Below, piece by piece: positions 38,020-46,601 of a DNA stretch of 64,000 nucleotides. The position numbers and the translations under genes are program-made. How positions within the stretch are numbered: the first letter of the stretch is position 1; each line of letters starts with the position of its first letter. The notes under the pieces are model-generated. The model saw nothing but the letters and a program-made list of their open reading frames with translations. It did no database searches and was not told the origin of the DNA. Source of the stretch: Chlamydia trachomatis. GTDB taxonomy: Bacteria > Chlamydiota > Chlamydiia > Chlamydiales > Rhabdochlamydiaceae. The DNA lies in NCBI GenBank assembly GCA_945875745.1, contig CAMCLJ010000001.1, positions 1 to 64,000 on the forward strand. Direction: 5' to 3'.

Positions 38020-38691
38020 TTATCGCAAAGCGACAAGCGTATGATTCCTATGAGCCGTCCTATCCAGTCTATAGGAATAGAAGTCAGAGGGGTTGTCATA
38101 CGTGCAAATCTGGGCTATTTCAATATTTTTAGATCTGATCCCTGCTTCTTCCAGCTGATTTCTACTGATCTGCCATAGATCAAAATAACAGGGTCTGACC
38201 TGAAAAGGCCAAAAATCAAAAGGGAATTCATCTTCAAAATTGAGAAATTCAGCATGGTCAGGACCAAGGCTTGGAGAAATACAAATAATCAAATCTTCCG
38301 CCTTCGAACCTAGGGTATCTTTCATGGTTTGAATCGCTTTTTCATAAATATTCTGAACATTGCCCCTCCAGCCGCAATGAATATTGGCGATAGCATTTTG
38401 AATAGGGTCATAAAATATGGCTGCTTGACAGTCTGCATGTCTAATAGACAGAGCGATATTAGATTGCCTGGTAAATAGGCCATCGGATTTGGGATCCAAG
38501 ACAAGATCTTCTATATCCTTTACAACACTACCATGCACCTGGTGAGAAGAAATAGAGCTAGGGATACCAGAATAGTCTAAAAAATCAGCTTCAAGGCATC
38601 CTTTTACTAATACGCCATGTACTACATTGGGAAAGTTTTGTAACAACGAGAACTCGAGCCATTCCCCCTTGTCATTCTTTTTTCTAATCAT
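38020..38691 (-). CDS. YfiH/PgeF-family purine nucleoside phosphorylase (laccase-domain, DUF152)
   Basis: 223 residues. Motifs SISSHQVHGSVV, LSIRHADCQAAIFYDP and IANIHCGWRGNV contain the His/Cys/His metal-binding residues of this family, first called polyphenol oxidases and later shown to act on adenosine and inosine or to edit peptidoglycan precursors. Likely in one unit with the peptidase gene downstream. Confidence 0.9.
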   Translation of the reverse strand: MIRKKNDKGEWLEFSLLQNFPNVVHGVLVKGCLEADFLDYSGIPSSISSHQVHGSVVKDIEDLVLDPKSDGLFTRQSNIALSIRHADCQAAIFYDPIQNAIANIHCGWRGNVQNIYEKAIQTMKDTLGSKAEDLIICISPSLGPDHAEFLNFEDEFPFDFWPFQVRPCYFDLWQISRNQLEEAGIRSKNIEIAQICTYDNPSDFYSYRLDRTAHRNHTLVALR

Positions 38692-38799
38692 TCAATACCC
38701 CCTTATTATCAATAATCTAATAAATAAATATACCCGCCCCAATATTAAAAAATACAGATTGTAAATAGCAAGGGTGATCTAGGAAAAATAAAGAGAAGA

Positions 38800-39108
38800 T
38801 TAATCAATTGGACGAGCGGCTGAAGCTGACTCTTTAAGAGAACCAGCGTGCAATAGAAAGACTCCCTGGACACTTTCATCAGGACTAGATTGAGCAACCA
38901 TGCTAATAGAATCTAACTCGGATCGCCACTTCTCTAACGCTTCTTGACGCTCTAGCATGGAAAAGTGATAGCAATACAGTTTCCGATACGGGTCACTGAG
39001 CTTAGATGCGAATACCATTTGCTCGGGAGTGATGCTAAATACGCTTTCTCTACTGGACCCATATAGTCCAAGCGTAAGTAAAAAAAAGAGAAAAAAAAGC
39101 TGCCGCAT
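38800..39108 (-). CDS. Small exported hypothetical protein, paralogue of its neighbour
   Basis: 102 residues with a signal peptide (QLFFLFFLLTLGLYGSS). The mature part has ITPEQMVFASKLSDPYRKLY, C-x-F-x4-R and SSPDESV. This order matches the gene immediately upstream (NPDEQQFAYGLTDDNRALF, C-x-KF-x4-R, ISPDEAV), so the two are tandem duplicates. One cysteine in the same place in each. No known family recognised. Confidence 0.75.
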   Translation of the reverse strand: MRQLFFLFFLLTLGLYGSSRESVFSITPEQMVFASKLSDPYRKLYCYHFSMLERQEALEKWRSELDSISMVAQSSPDESVQGVFLLHAGSLKESASAARPID

Positions 39109-39116
39109 GACTTATC

Positions 39117-39485
39117 CTATTTGCTAGGATGCAAGTTGGGACTTTCTTTACCAGGCACTATTTGGTTTGCTTTAGCAACGATTAGCACAGCCTCATCGGG
39201 ACTAATTAAAGCCCCTGTCGGAGATGGCTGTGATGTCATCTGCATAGCAGCAGCCCGCTGTGTGCTTGTAAACTTAGTACAAAAAAGAGCCCTATTGTCA
39301 TCTGTTAACCCGTACGCAAACTGCTGTTCATCCGGATTCAATGTTGAACAACTAACGCCAGGAGCTGGCTCAATAATGGGGTTAGAAACGCTCAGGATGA
39401 GCACCTCATTCCACAGGGCAGAGTGTCCATATACACAATATAAACTCCCTAGCCATCCTAACAATACAATGCCCCTCACCACCAT
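39117..39485 (-). CDS. Small exported hypothetical protein, paralogue of its neighbour
   Basis: 122 residues. Signal peptide at about 1-20 (VVRGIVLLGWLGSLYCVYG). The mature part shares NPDEQQFAYGLTDDNRALF plus CTKF and ISPDEAV with the gene eight bases downstream. Has an extra insert with Cys (PAPGVSCSTL). Conserved and clearly duplicated, but of unknown role; probably periplasmic or surface. Confidence 0.75.
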   Translation of the reverse strand: MVVRGIVLLGWLGSLYCVYGHSALWNEVLILSVSNPIIEPAPGVSCSTLNPDEQQFAYGLTDDNRALFCTKFTSTQRAAAMQMTSQPSPTGALISPDEAVLIVAKANQIVPGKESPNLHPSK

Positions 39486-39628
39486 AAGAACCCCTTATTA
39501 AAGTACTTATCCTCTTATTTACCATGTCTATTTTTTTGTAAATGAATAAAACTATTTTTTTTAAAGATTTAAAAGAAATTATCGATTAATATCAAACTAA
39601 AGAAAGAATAAGTAAACTTTTTATTAAC

Positions 39629-40891
39629 ATGTCAAAAAAAATAATATTACCATACTTCACAAAAAGCTTATTAGTATTATGGTTTTCTCATGTAATTATA
39701 GACTTCTGCATGGGAATTTGGCCAATTTACAAAACAATTGCAGGGATAGATCTTGCTAAAGCAGGCCTCATCGCTGGAATTAGTGGTTTTATTGGAGAAA
39801 TTCTCCAACTGGGATTTGGATATTTCTGCGACAGAGGTCATCGAAAAAAAATCTTAATTCTCGGGATGATTCTGGCCTCATCCATTCTTTGGATTACCTT
39901 TACTGCAACTATTTCCTCCTCTTTTTGGATTCTATTACTTCTTATGCTGGGATCGGGGTCTTTTCATCCGGCAGGTATGGGGTATGCAGGGCTGTTATCA
40001 AAGGAACATAAAGGCAAAACTATATTGGTATTTGCCTCTGGCGGAGCGCTTGGCCTTGGGATCTCACAAATCGTATTCACCAAAATTATTAACGCATCCA
40101 ACGGACACGCGCTTATCTTACTGATCCCTTTTTGTGTGATGTTAATCGTACTTGCATTTCATAAATTTCCAACAACCAATTCTGCAAGCAGTCCCAATCC
40201 CGCTGTAGAGAGATCCAATCGTTTTTTAAAAGAATGGAAGCCGTTATCTCTTTTGTATCTAACACAAATTTTCACCTACATAGTCGGATTTTCTCTCTTA
40301 TTTCTGCTTCCTGATTTAATGATGAGTAAAACAACAAACCAGTGGTTTATAATGGGAGGAGCTCATCTATGCTTTATTCTAGGATCTGCGTGCGCGCTTC
40401 CTGGTGTAGGATTTCTTTGTGACAGGTTTGGGCAAAAAAAAATCCTACCCTACTTTGTTGCGGGAGCATTTATCCTTTTTTACGCTCTATTAAAAACCCC
40501 CTCATTTACAATGTCTGGATTAATTATTGTTTTAGTACTACTAGGGGCTTTTATACAAAGTATCAACCCAATTATTGTTTCGCTAGGTCATCAACTAGTT
40601 CCTGATAAACCTAGCACAGTTTCTGCTTTATTAATGGGTTGTGCTTGGTGTTTTACAAGCTTTGGACCGACATGTGCAGGATTTTTATGTCAGCGATTTG
40701 AAGAACATGCAGTAACGCAAGCTCTGAGCTGGATGGGATTGCTACTGATTGGCTCTTTGTTTTTCTCTCTGATTCTCTCTCCTTTTATTAAAATAAAAGA
40801 GCCTGATTGCGAGCCGGTATTAGAATCAGATATTGATCCTAATGAAACAATTCCTATTACCCCTCAAATGAATGAAAGCGAATCTCAATAA
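39629..40891 (+). CDS. MFS transporter, fosmidomycin-resistance-like (Fsr)
   Basis: 420 residues, about twelve membrane helices. The N-terminal block VLWFSHVIIDFCMGIWPIYK, the A loop GYFCDRGHRKKI, and GSGSFHPAGMGYAGLLSKEH (typical FHPxG of the Fsr subgroup) support the call. A polar 40-residue tail follows the last helix. Substrate in chlamydiae unknown; the family exports drugs and in some bacteria other small compounds. Confidence 0.8.
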   Translation: MSKKIILPYFTKSLLVLWFSHVIIDFCMGIWPIYKTIAGIDLAKAGLIAGISGFIGEILQLGFGYFCDRGHRKKILILGMILASSILWITFTATISSSFWILLLLMLGSGSFHPAGMGYAGLLSKEHKGKTILVFASGGALGLGISQIVFTKIINASNGHALILLIPFCVMLIVLAFHKFPTTNSASSPNPAVERSNRFLKEWKPLSLLYLTQIFTYIVGFSLLFLLPDLMMSKTTNQWFIMGGAHLCFILGSACALPGVGFLCDRFGQKKILPYFVAGAFILFYALLKTPSFTMSGLIIVLVLLGAFIQSINPIIVSLGHQLVPDKPSTVSALLMGCAWCFTSFGPTCAGFLCQRFEEHAVTQALSWMGLLLIGSLFFSLILSPFIKIKEPDCEPVLESDIDPNETIPITPQMNESESQ

Positions 40892-40979
40892 AAAGACCAC
40901 CACCTATTAAATTTAATTTGACAAATTAAGGTTTTAAAATACAAAATCTCTTGTTTGTTTTAACCAAAATAGAGGGTTT

Positions 40980-41816
40980 ATGATCTATTGGATTAGTCTA
41001 CTTTGTCTTTTAGCAATAACAGTTCAAGGGGCCGGTTTCGATAATTCGTTTAATCAGGTAGGGGGTGAAGAGATTCACTCATTCCATCTTATGGGAGAGA
41101 GATGTTCAGGGACTAAATTCGTAGAGACAATCATAAATAATAACTTTAACCTCAACTATTCAAGTCAGTACGGTCATAAACATTTTATACCCTGGATTCA
41201 TCCAAACTACCTCCACAACCGGAAAAGCATTATTTTAGACTCCATGGGTACCGAATCTTATTACAAGGATTCCGATGGCTGCCTTTTTATTGTGATCGTC
41301 AGAGATCCTTACGACTGGCTACGAAGCTTTTATCAAACACCTCACCACGTGCATCGCACCCTAACCAAGAGTTTTACTAGCTTTACTCATCTTCAGTGGC
41401 TTTCTACGGATCCATACACTCCCGTTTGCGTGAATGACAATTATAACCCCTGGACAAATCGACCGTTCAAAAATGTATTGGAACTCAGGAAATATAAGTA
41501 TTTAAACTACTTAAATGTACGCCACTTTGTTAAAAACTATTTATTTGTCCGTTATGAAGATGTAAGAGATGATCAAGCGGGTTTTATTGAATTTCTTACC
41601 AACCAATATCGATTAAAGCCTAAGGGACAGATTAAGTTAATTCATTATTACGTGAACCATAATGCACAAGATGTAAACAAATCATTTAAAAAATCAAAAT
41701 ACTTTAATATCGAAAGCCATCATTTAAAACACATTAACTCCAAATTGGATTGGGTTCTTGAAAATCTCATGGAATATTCGGAAAAAACAAATAAAACGCT
41801 TCGAACTTCTCAATAA
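40980..41816 (+). CDS. Exported sulfotransferase-like protein
   Basis: 278 residues. Signal peptide (MIYWISLLCLLAITVQGAG). HLMGERCSGTKFVETII at about 37-52 resembles the 5'-phosphosulfate loop (GxxRSGTT), and VIVRDPYDWLRSFY at 105-118 resembles the 3'-phosphate motif (RDPxxxxxS) of sulfotransferases; FVRYEDV fits the following strand. This suggests PAPS-type chemistry on sugars or proteins, but the loop is not perfect and PAPS is cytosolic. A P-loop glycan-modifying enzyme or pseudoenzyme remains possible. Confidence 0.65.
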   Translation: MIYWISLLCLLAITVQGAGFDNSFNQVGGEEIHSFHLMGERCSGTKFVETIINNNFNLNYSSQYGHKHFIPWIHPNYLHNRKSIILDSMGTESYYKDSDGCLFIVIVRDPYDWLRSFYQTPHHVHRTLTKSFTSFTHLQWLSTDPYTPVCVNDNYNPWTNRPFKNVLELRKYKYLNYLNVRHFVKNYLFVRYEDVRDDQAGFIEFLTNQYRLKPKGQIKLIHYYVNHNAQDVNKSFKKSKYFNIESHHLKHINSKLDWVLENLMEYSEKTNKTLRTSQ

Positions 41817-41969
41817 TGCCGATGGACTACGATTGATTAAATCTTTTTCCTGAGCAATACTTCCCCTTTACCCTCTTCCTTACTTGTCATTAAAAATAGT
41901 CAATGATATAGCTCAAACAAGCAGCCTATCAATCTATAGACTATGAATTTGATGACATAAGGATCTTAC

Positions 41970-42503
41970 ATGCCGGAACGACCTGATGAATGTAGTCACT
42001 GTAAAAAAGCAATCAATGTAGTTTATACTGAAATACTTTCTAGCACTAGCTCTTGTCTTCACATGTGTGAAGATTGTCCAATATTACAACACAAAATGAC
42101 CGGTGTAAAGAGCTCAGCAAATGCTAAGATTGCAGAAAAAGAGATGGGTTTATGTTGTGGAAGTTGTGGGACTACATTAGAGTCTATGCAAACAGGCAAT
42201 CCATTGGGATGCAGTGAATGCTATAGTTTATTTGAAGAATTAATTATAGAAGAGCTGCTAACTCTCGAAATGCTTCCTGGTAGATTACAAAAAAAATTAA
42301 ACCGAAAAAAATCACAACCACTTCATATCGGGAAATCTCCAGAAACGCCAGTAGAAATCCCCGCATCAAGTAGGTTAACCGCTTTAAATGAAGCGTTAAA
42401 TGATGCTCTTAAAAAAGAAAACTATGAACAAGCAGCGTGGCTACGAGACCAAATTAAAGACCTAATGGATAAACCCAATGCAAGCAAAAAAACCTCTTCC
42501 TAA
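41970..42503 (+). CDS. mcsA: McsA-like zinc-finger/UVR protein
   Basis: 177 residues. Three pairs of CxxC (CSHCKK, CEDCP, CGSCG, CSECY) bind zinc; the C-terminal UVR motif (ALKKENYEQAAWLRDQIKDL) is like UvrB/UvrC. In Firmicutes McsA activates the arginine kinase McsB and takes part in CtsR/ClpC control. Chlamydiae keep a homologue (CT676) next to frr, as here. An AAGGAT ribosome site is present. Overlaps the next gene by 26 bases. Confidence 0.88.
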   Translation: MPERPDECSHCKKAINVVYTEILSSTSSCLHMCEDCPILQHKMTGVKSSANAKIAEKEMGLCCGSCGTTLESMQTGNPLGCSECYSLFEELIIEELLTLEMLPGRLQKKLNRKKSQPLHIGKSPETPVEIPASSRLTALNEALNDALKKENYEQAAWLRDQIKDLMDKPNASKKTSS

Positions 42504-43545
42504 ACCATTTTATACACATTCTCCTTGGGATGAGAATAATAACCAAATATGGCCGGCTACCTCTTTTTTTCTATATAGAAATTTTTCAGGGAGCTTCTTT
42601 CCTCATAAGATGACGGAATCTCAATCGGTGCATATGGCAGAGCAGCTTGCTCAAATCCTATTAAAACTACAGCAGCTACAAAATCCGGTATGCTTAAAAG
42701 CAGAAGAACTCTCACCTATTGAAAAAGAGTTTTTATACGAACACTTTTTATCTCGAGATACTTTTCAAAACACCTTAAAAGGACAAGCTTTTATTGTTGA
42801 TGACACAGCCCATTTTCTAGCTGTTATCAACCTATCCGATCATCTGCAAATGGAACTGATTGACTGCAAAAATAAGTGGGAAAAAACTTGGGCAGTCCTT
42901 AGTGATATTGACACAGCAATTAGCGGGGTTTTAGATCCGAGCTTTTCTCATCGTTTTGGATACCTTACTTCAGACCCGAGTAAGTGCGGCACAGGGCTGA
43001 CTGTTGTATGCTATCTACACCTGCCTTTACTGATCCAAAATAACCAAATCAAAAATATGCTAGAGGAGCATCTGGAAGAAAGTGTTACAATCTCAAGTCT
43101 TGATGGCAGAGCGTTTGAATTTGTAGGGGATTTTGTGTTATTACAAAATAAATACAACCTAGGACTCACAGAAGAGATGATTCTTAGGGACTTACATATG
43201 AGTGCTACAAAACTGAGTCTTGCAGAAAAAAATCTGCGCGAACAATTAAAAACCTCGAAAGATGTCAATATGAAAGACCTCGTGAGTCGGTCTTTTGGAT
43301 TACTTATTCATTCGTTTCAACTACATACAAAAGAGGTCCTGGACGCCATTAGTAAAATTAAACTTGGCATTGACCTTGGATGGATTACAGGAATCGATGA
43401 CAGCAAAATTAATGAAGTCTTTTTCACCTGTCAGCGAGGTCATATTGTATTTACAAGTGATCAAACGATTACCCCACAAGAGCTGACAACCAAACGGGCT
43501 GAATTTATCCATCAAGAATTAAAAGATGCACGGTTTCAAGAATAA
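42478..43545 (+). CDS. McsB-like protein arginine kinase homologue, degenerate
   Basis: 355 residues, coupled to mcsA. The phosphagen-kinase fold is recognisable (FGYLTSDPSKCGTGLTVVCYLHLP matches the McsB block FGYLTSCPTNxGTG). However, the residues for catalysis are changed: NEEDHLR appears as NLSDHLQ, CPTN as DPSK with the cysteine gone, and the following arginine (RASV) as TVV. The N-terminal arginine-rich SSRxRLARN appears as FLYRNFSG. It is probably an inactive pseudokinase or a regulator kept for structural reasons. Chlamydial CT675 holds the same place. Confidence 0.85.
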   Translation: MQAKKPLPKPFYTHSPWDENNNQIWPATSFFLYRNFSGSFFPHKMTESQSVHMAEQLAQILLKLQQLQNPVCLKAEELSPIEKEFLYEHFLSRDTFQNTLKGQAFIVDDTAHFLAVINLSDHLQMELIDCKNKWEKTWAVLSDIDTAISGVLDPSFSHRFGYLTSDPSKCGTGLTVVCYLHLPLLIQNNQIKNMLEEHLEESVTISSLDGRAFEFVGDFVLLQNKYNLGLTEEMILRDLHMSATKLSLAEKNLREQLKTSKDVNMKDLVSRSFGLLIHSFQLHTKEVLDAISKIKLGIDLGWITGIDDSKINEVFFTCQRGHIVFTSDQTITPQELTTKRAEFIHQELKDARFQE

Positions 43546-43624
43546 CGCGCTGCCCTTATATCCCATTGACAGCGGGTTCTGATCTGGGTAGGATTTACTC
43601 GATGAATATTCAACGCGGGCAATT

Positions 43625-44974
43625 ATGACCAATATAATAAGCGCTATCATTCTAATGGGAGGCGCCGGCTATCGGTTTAAAAGCTCCACCCCTAAACAAT
43701 TTCATCGCCTATCAGGCAAGGCTGTATTTCTTCACACATTAGAAGTTTTTTTACAGTCTTCTCTTTTTTTTGAGATCATTCTTGTATGTCCTGATGAATG
43801 GATGTTCCTTGTAAAACAGCTGATAGATGGGATCCCCTCGGCTATACCAATTAGAATAGCGACCGGTGGGAAAACACGTCAGCAGTCCTCTTACTTAGGC
43901 CTAAAAGCTCTTAGCCCCTCTGCAACACATGTGATGATCCACGATGGAGTACGCCCTTTTGTTACAAAAAAAATTTTAAAAGATAATGTATCTGCAGTGA
44001 TAGAGCATGGGGCAATTGACACATGCATCGAATCAACAGACACGGTGGTCTATTCAACAGACTCTGATAAAATCGATGATATACCCATCAGAAATCATTA
44101 TCTGCGGGGGCAAACTCCACAAAGTTTTGAGGTCTCTTTACTTAAGCTCGCACATACCAAAGCCATTCAAGAAAATATATTGGATTCGACTGATGACTGC
44201 AGTCTTGTAAAAAAATTAGGACATCCTGTTCATATAGTAAAGGGAAGTGAATCGAATATTAAAATCACTACAAAGTTAGATATGTACGTAGCAGAACAGA
44301 TACTTCGGCTACCTATCTTTTATAAAAACACCCCAAGATCCGATGCTTTTTCTGGTAAAACATATATTTTAACGGGTGCCTCAGGAGGAATAGGCTCTGC
44401 CATCGCCCGTTTTCTTGAAACAGCAGGCTCGCTTGTGATTCCAGTATCGAGAAATGCAACAGAATTTCCAGCAGATTTATCTCAACCCTCTGAGGCTAAA
44501 AAGGTTTTTGATGCTATATATTACAAATACGGACCGGTTGACGGCCTTATTAATAGCGTAGGTCAACTCATTCATTCCCCTTTAGATGAGCTATCTAATG
44601 ACGATATAACTTCTTTAATAGCAACCAACCTACATAGTGTGATCTTTTCCTGTCGCCACGCACGAATTGTGCCGCAAGGACATATTTTAAATATCGCCTC
44701 TTCCTCCTATTTTAAAGGGAGAAAAAATTACGCGGTTTATAGCGCGACGAAAGCCGCTGTGGTCAACTTTACGCAAGGGATTGCGGAAGAAAAACCTGGC
44801 TTTTACATCAATACCCTTCTACCACAGAGAACAGCTACCCCTATGAGGCAAAATCATTTTCCACACGAGCCCCAAGACACCTTAATTCCGGTAGAAGCAG
44901 TAGCAAGTATGGTGATGGAAATCCTCGGGCAGTCTGACCTAACAGGCACTATCTTTGAAGTTAGAAATCAATAA
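43625..44974 (+). CDS. Bifunctional cytidylyltransferase (IspD/TarI-like) - SDR oxidoreductase fusion
   Basis: 449 residues. Residues 1-228 form an IspD-type nucleotidyltransferase (AIILMGGAGYRF, TPKQFHRLSGK, MIHDGVRPFV, RGQTPQSFE, SNIKITTKLDM). Residues 240-449 form a short-chain dehydrogenase with TGASGGIGSA, catalytic Ser in NIASSSYF and YSATK at 372-376. This domain order and length match Bcs1/Acs1 of Haemophilus, which reduces ribulose-5-P and makes CDP-ribitol for capsule. MEP cytidylyltransferase activity for isoprenoids is the alternative. Stands next to mcsB in a slot where Chlamydia has no ispD. CDP-ribitol is favoured by the fusion but not proven. Confidence 0.82.
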   Translation: MTNIISAIILMGGAGYRFKSSTPKQFHRLSGKAVFLHTLEVFLQSSLFFEIILVCPDEWMFLVKQLIDGIPSAIPIRIATGGKTRQQSSYLGLKALSPSATHVMIHDGVRPFVTKKILKDNVSAVIEHGAIDTCIESTDTVVYSTDSDKIDDIPIRNHYLRGQTPQSFEVSLLKLAHTKAIQENILDSTDDCSLVKKLGHPVHIVKGSESNIKITTKLDMYVAEQILRLPIFYKNTPRSDAFSGKTYILTGASGGIGSAIARFLETAGSLVIPVSRNATEFPADLSQPSEAKKVFDAIYYKYGPVDGLINSVGQLIHSPLDELSNDDITSLIATNLHSVIFSCRHARIVPQGHILNIASSSYFKGRKNYAVYSATKAAVVNFTQGIAEEKPGFYINTLLPQRTATPMRQNHFPHEPQDTLIPVEAVASMVMEILGQSDLTGTIFEVRNQ

Positions 44975-45070
44975 CGCCTATCAGAGATGCGGGCCCCTCC
45001 ACACAACATAATGAAACAATATATGGGGGATATAAGTTGATATCTCAGGGGAATTAAATTGGGGTATAAT

Positions 45071-45100
45071 AAAAAAAGCACCTAATTATTAGGTGCTTTA
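45071..45100 (-). terminator. Rho-independent terminator after tRNA-Lys
   Basis: Eleven-base perfect stem (AAAGCACCTAA with its complement), three-base loop, and a run of seven T on the minus strand, placed just after the tRNA-Lys gene. It probably ends the long rpsB-tsf-pyrH-frr-tRNA transcript and could also serve the converging fusion gene. Confidence 0.88.
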
Positions 45101-45105
45101 AAAGT

Positions 45106-45178
45106 TGAGACTTGATGGGCTCGAACCATCGACCCTCTCATTAAAAGTGAGATGCTCTACCGACTGAGCTAAAGTCTC
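45106..45178 (-). tRNA. tRNA-Lys (anticodon TTT)
   Basis: 73-base cloverleaf. Acceptor GAGACTT/AAGTCTC, anticodon loop ACTTTTAAT with TTT, and T-loop GGTTCGAGCC. CCA is not encoded. Six bases from tRNA-Glu on the same strand. Confidence 0.95.
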
Positions 45179-45183
45179 TTTGA

Positions 45184-45258
45184 TGACCCCAAGGGGATTC
45201 GAACCCCTGTTATCAGAATGAAAATCTGGTGTCCTAGGCCAGGCTAGACGATGGGGCC
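45184..45258 (-). tRNA. tRNA-Glu (anticodon TTC)
   Basis: 75-base cloverleaf. Acceptor GGCCCCA/TGGGGTC, anticodon TTC in TTTTCAT, T-arm AGGGGTTCGAATCCCCT. The anticodon stem has one C-A mismatch at its outer pair. CCA is not encoded. Lies 65 bases after frr. In chlamydiae this tRNA also feeds haem synthesis as Glu-tRNA. Confidence 0.95.
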
Positions 45259-45323
45259 GCGCATTTCATTCATCAAAGAAGCCGCAAGCATACTCAACAA
45301 GCGGATTTCTTTGCAACCGTTTT

Positions 45324-45875
45324 TCAAACGGTCATGATTTCTTTTTCTTTAGTGTTCATTAAATCATCGGTTTCTTTACAGAACTGATCTGTAAAGTCCT
45401 GAATCATTTTCTCTTGCTTCTTCATAACATCTTCAGTGATTTCCGAGTCAGCCTTTTGCTTACGGATCATTTCATTATGTTTACGTCTGATCTCACGGAT
45501 GGTCACTTTAGATTCTTCTGCCTTCCTTTTACCTATTTTAACCATATCTTTTCTTGTAGATTCATCCATAGGAGGAATATTAATACGGATGACATTACCA
45601 TCGAGCATGGGCTGTAAATTCAAATTTGCCTTTTCTATTCCCTTACTGATAGCCCCAGCAGTCGAACGATCAAAAGGATTAATAAGAAGCTGTCTTGATT
45701 CAGGAGCAGACACGGCTGCAAGCTCTTTTAACCTAACCTGAGTCCCATAAACCTCAACAAAAACATTATCTAAAATAGATGGATTGGCACGCCCTGTACG
45801 CAGGTTTTTAAGTTCCTGCTTGAAATGATCGATTGTGGCCTGCATCTTAGTTTTGGCCTGATCTGTAATAATCAT
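45324..45875 (-). CDS. frr: Ribosome recycling factor
   Basis: 183 residues, normal length. With EF-G splits the post-termination ribosome. Signatures: LRTGRANPSILDNVFVEVYG, LINPFDRSTAGAISKGIEKANL, IRINIPPMDESTRKDMVKIG and VTIREIRRKHNEMI. Its start overlaps the stop of pyrH (ATGA). A short perfect hairpin covers its stop codon but has no T-run. Confidence 0.98.
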   Translation of the reverse strand: MIITDQAKTKMQATIDHFKQELKNLRTGRANPSILDNVFVEVYGTQVRLKELAAVSAPESRQLLINPFDRSTAGAISKGIEKANLNLQPMLDGNVIRINIPPMDESTRKDMVKIGKRKAEESKVTIREIRRKHNEMIRKQKADSEITEDVMKKQEKMIQDFTDQFCKETDDLMNTKEKEIMTV

Positions 45876-46594
45876 TCTGGTTCTCCTGTAACTAATGTAC
45901 CGCCACTTTTATGACAAATCGCATTTAATAGCGACCCTTTCTGGAACAAGTTAAAAACATAAATTGGCAGATTATTTTCTCTACAAAGGGCGATAGCTGT
46001 TGCATCCATCACATTAAGATGTTGAGAAAGAGCATCCATGTAAGTAATGTGCTCATACTTTGTAGCTAACAGATTTTTTTTAGGATCATCTGTATAAATA
46101 CCGTCAACTTTAGTGGCTTTCAGTAAAATATCAGCCTGGGTTTCAACACCTCTTAAGGCGGCAGCAGTATCAGTTGTAAAGTATGGATTTCCAGTACCAC
46201 CTACAAAGATAACTACTTGTTTTGCCTGCATCTGTTGGCTTGCATGTGCCCAATCATATCTTTCAGTAAAGGAGTCTGTTAACGCACTCATTACAATAGT
46301 TGGAATACCTAAAACAGCAAGGGACTGCTGCAGAACCAGTCCATTCATCGTAGTCGCCAGCATACCTATTCGATCTGCTGGGACACGCGCAAAATCAAAT
46401 TCTTGAGCTTGCGCGCCACGAAAAATATTTCCTCCCCCTACAACAATCCCTATTTCGACTCCTAATTCATGAACCTCTTTAATCGCATGGGCAATAAGAT
46501 TACATGCGTTACGCTCTATGCCAAAGCCTTGCTGGCCCATTAGAGCTTCACCAGATAATTTAATCAGCACCCGCTTATAAAGAGGTTTCATCAT
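45872..46594 (-). CDS. pyrH: UMP kinase
   Basis: 240 residues. Phosphorylates UMP to UDP. Amino acid kinase-family blocks KRVLIKLSGEAL, IGIVVGGGNIFRG, DRIGMLATTMNGL, VFVGGTGNPYFTTDTAAALR and ATKVDGIYTDDPK are all present. Lies seven bases after tsf and overlaps frr by four, within the conserved rpsB-tsf-pyrH-frr order. Confidence 0.98.
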   Translation of the reverse strand: MMKPLYKRVLIKLSGEALMGQQGFGIERNACNLIAHAIKEVHELGVEIGIVVGGGNIFRGAQAQEFDFARVPADRIGMLATTMNGLVLQQSLAVLGIPTIVMSALTDSFTERYDWAHASQQMQAKQVVIFVGGTGNPYFTTDTAAALRGVETQADILLKATKVDGIYTDDPKKNLLATKYEHITYMDALSQHLNVMDATAIALCRENNLPIYVFNLFQKGSLLNAICHKSGGTLVTGEPE

Positions 46595-46601
46595 GAGAAG
46601 T

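Noticed and set aside
45316-45332. Hairpin over the frr stop codon as terminator
   Set aside because: No T-run follows; the strong terminator after tRNA-Lys is more likely the end of the unit.
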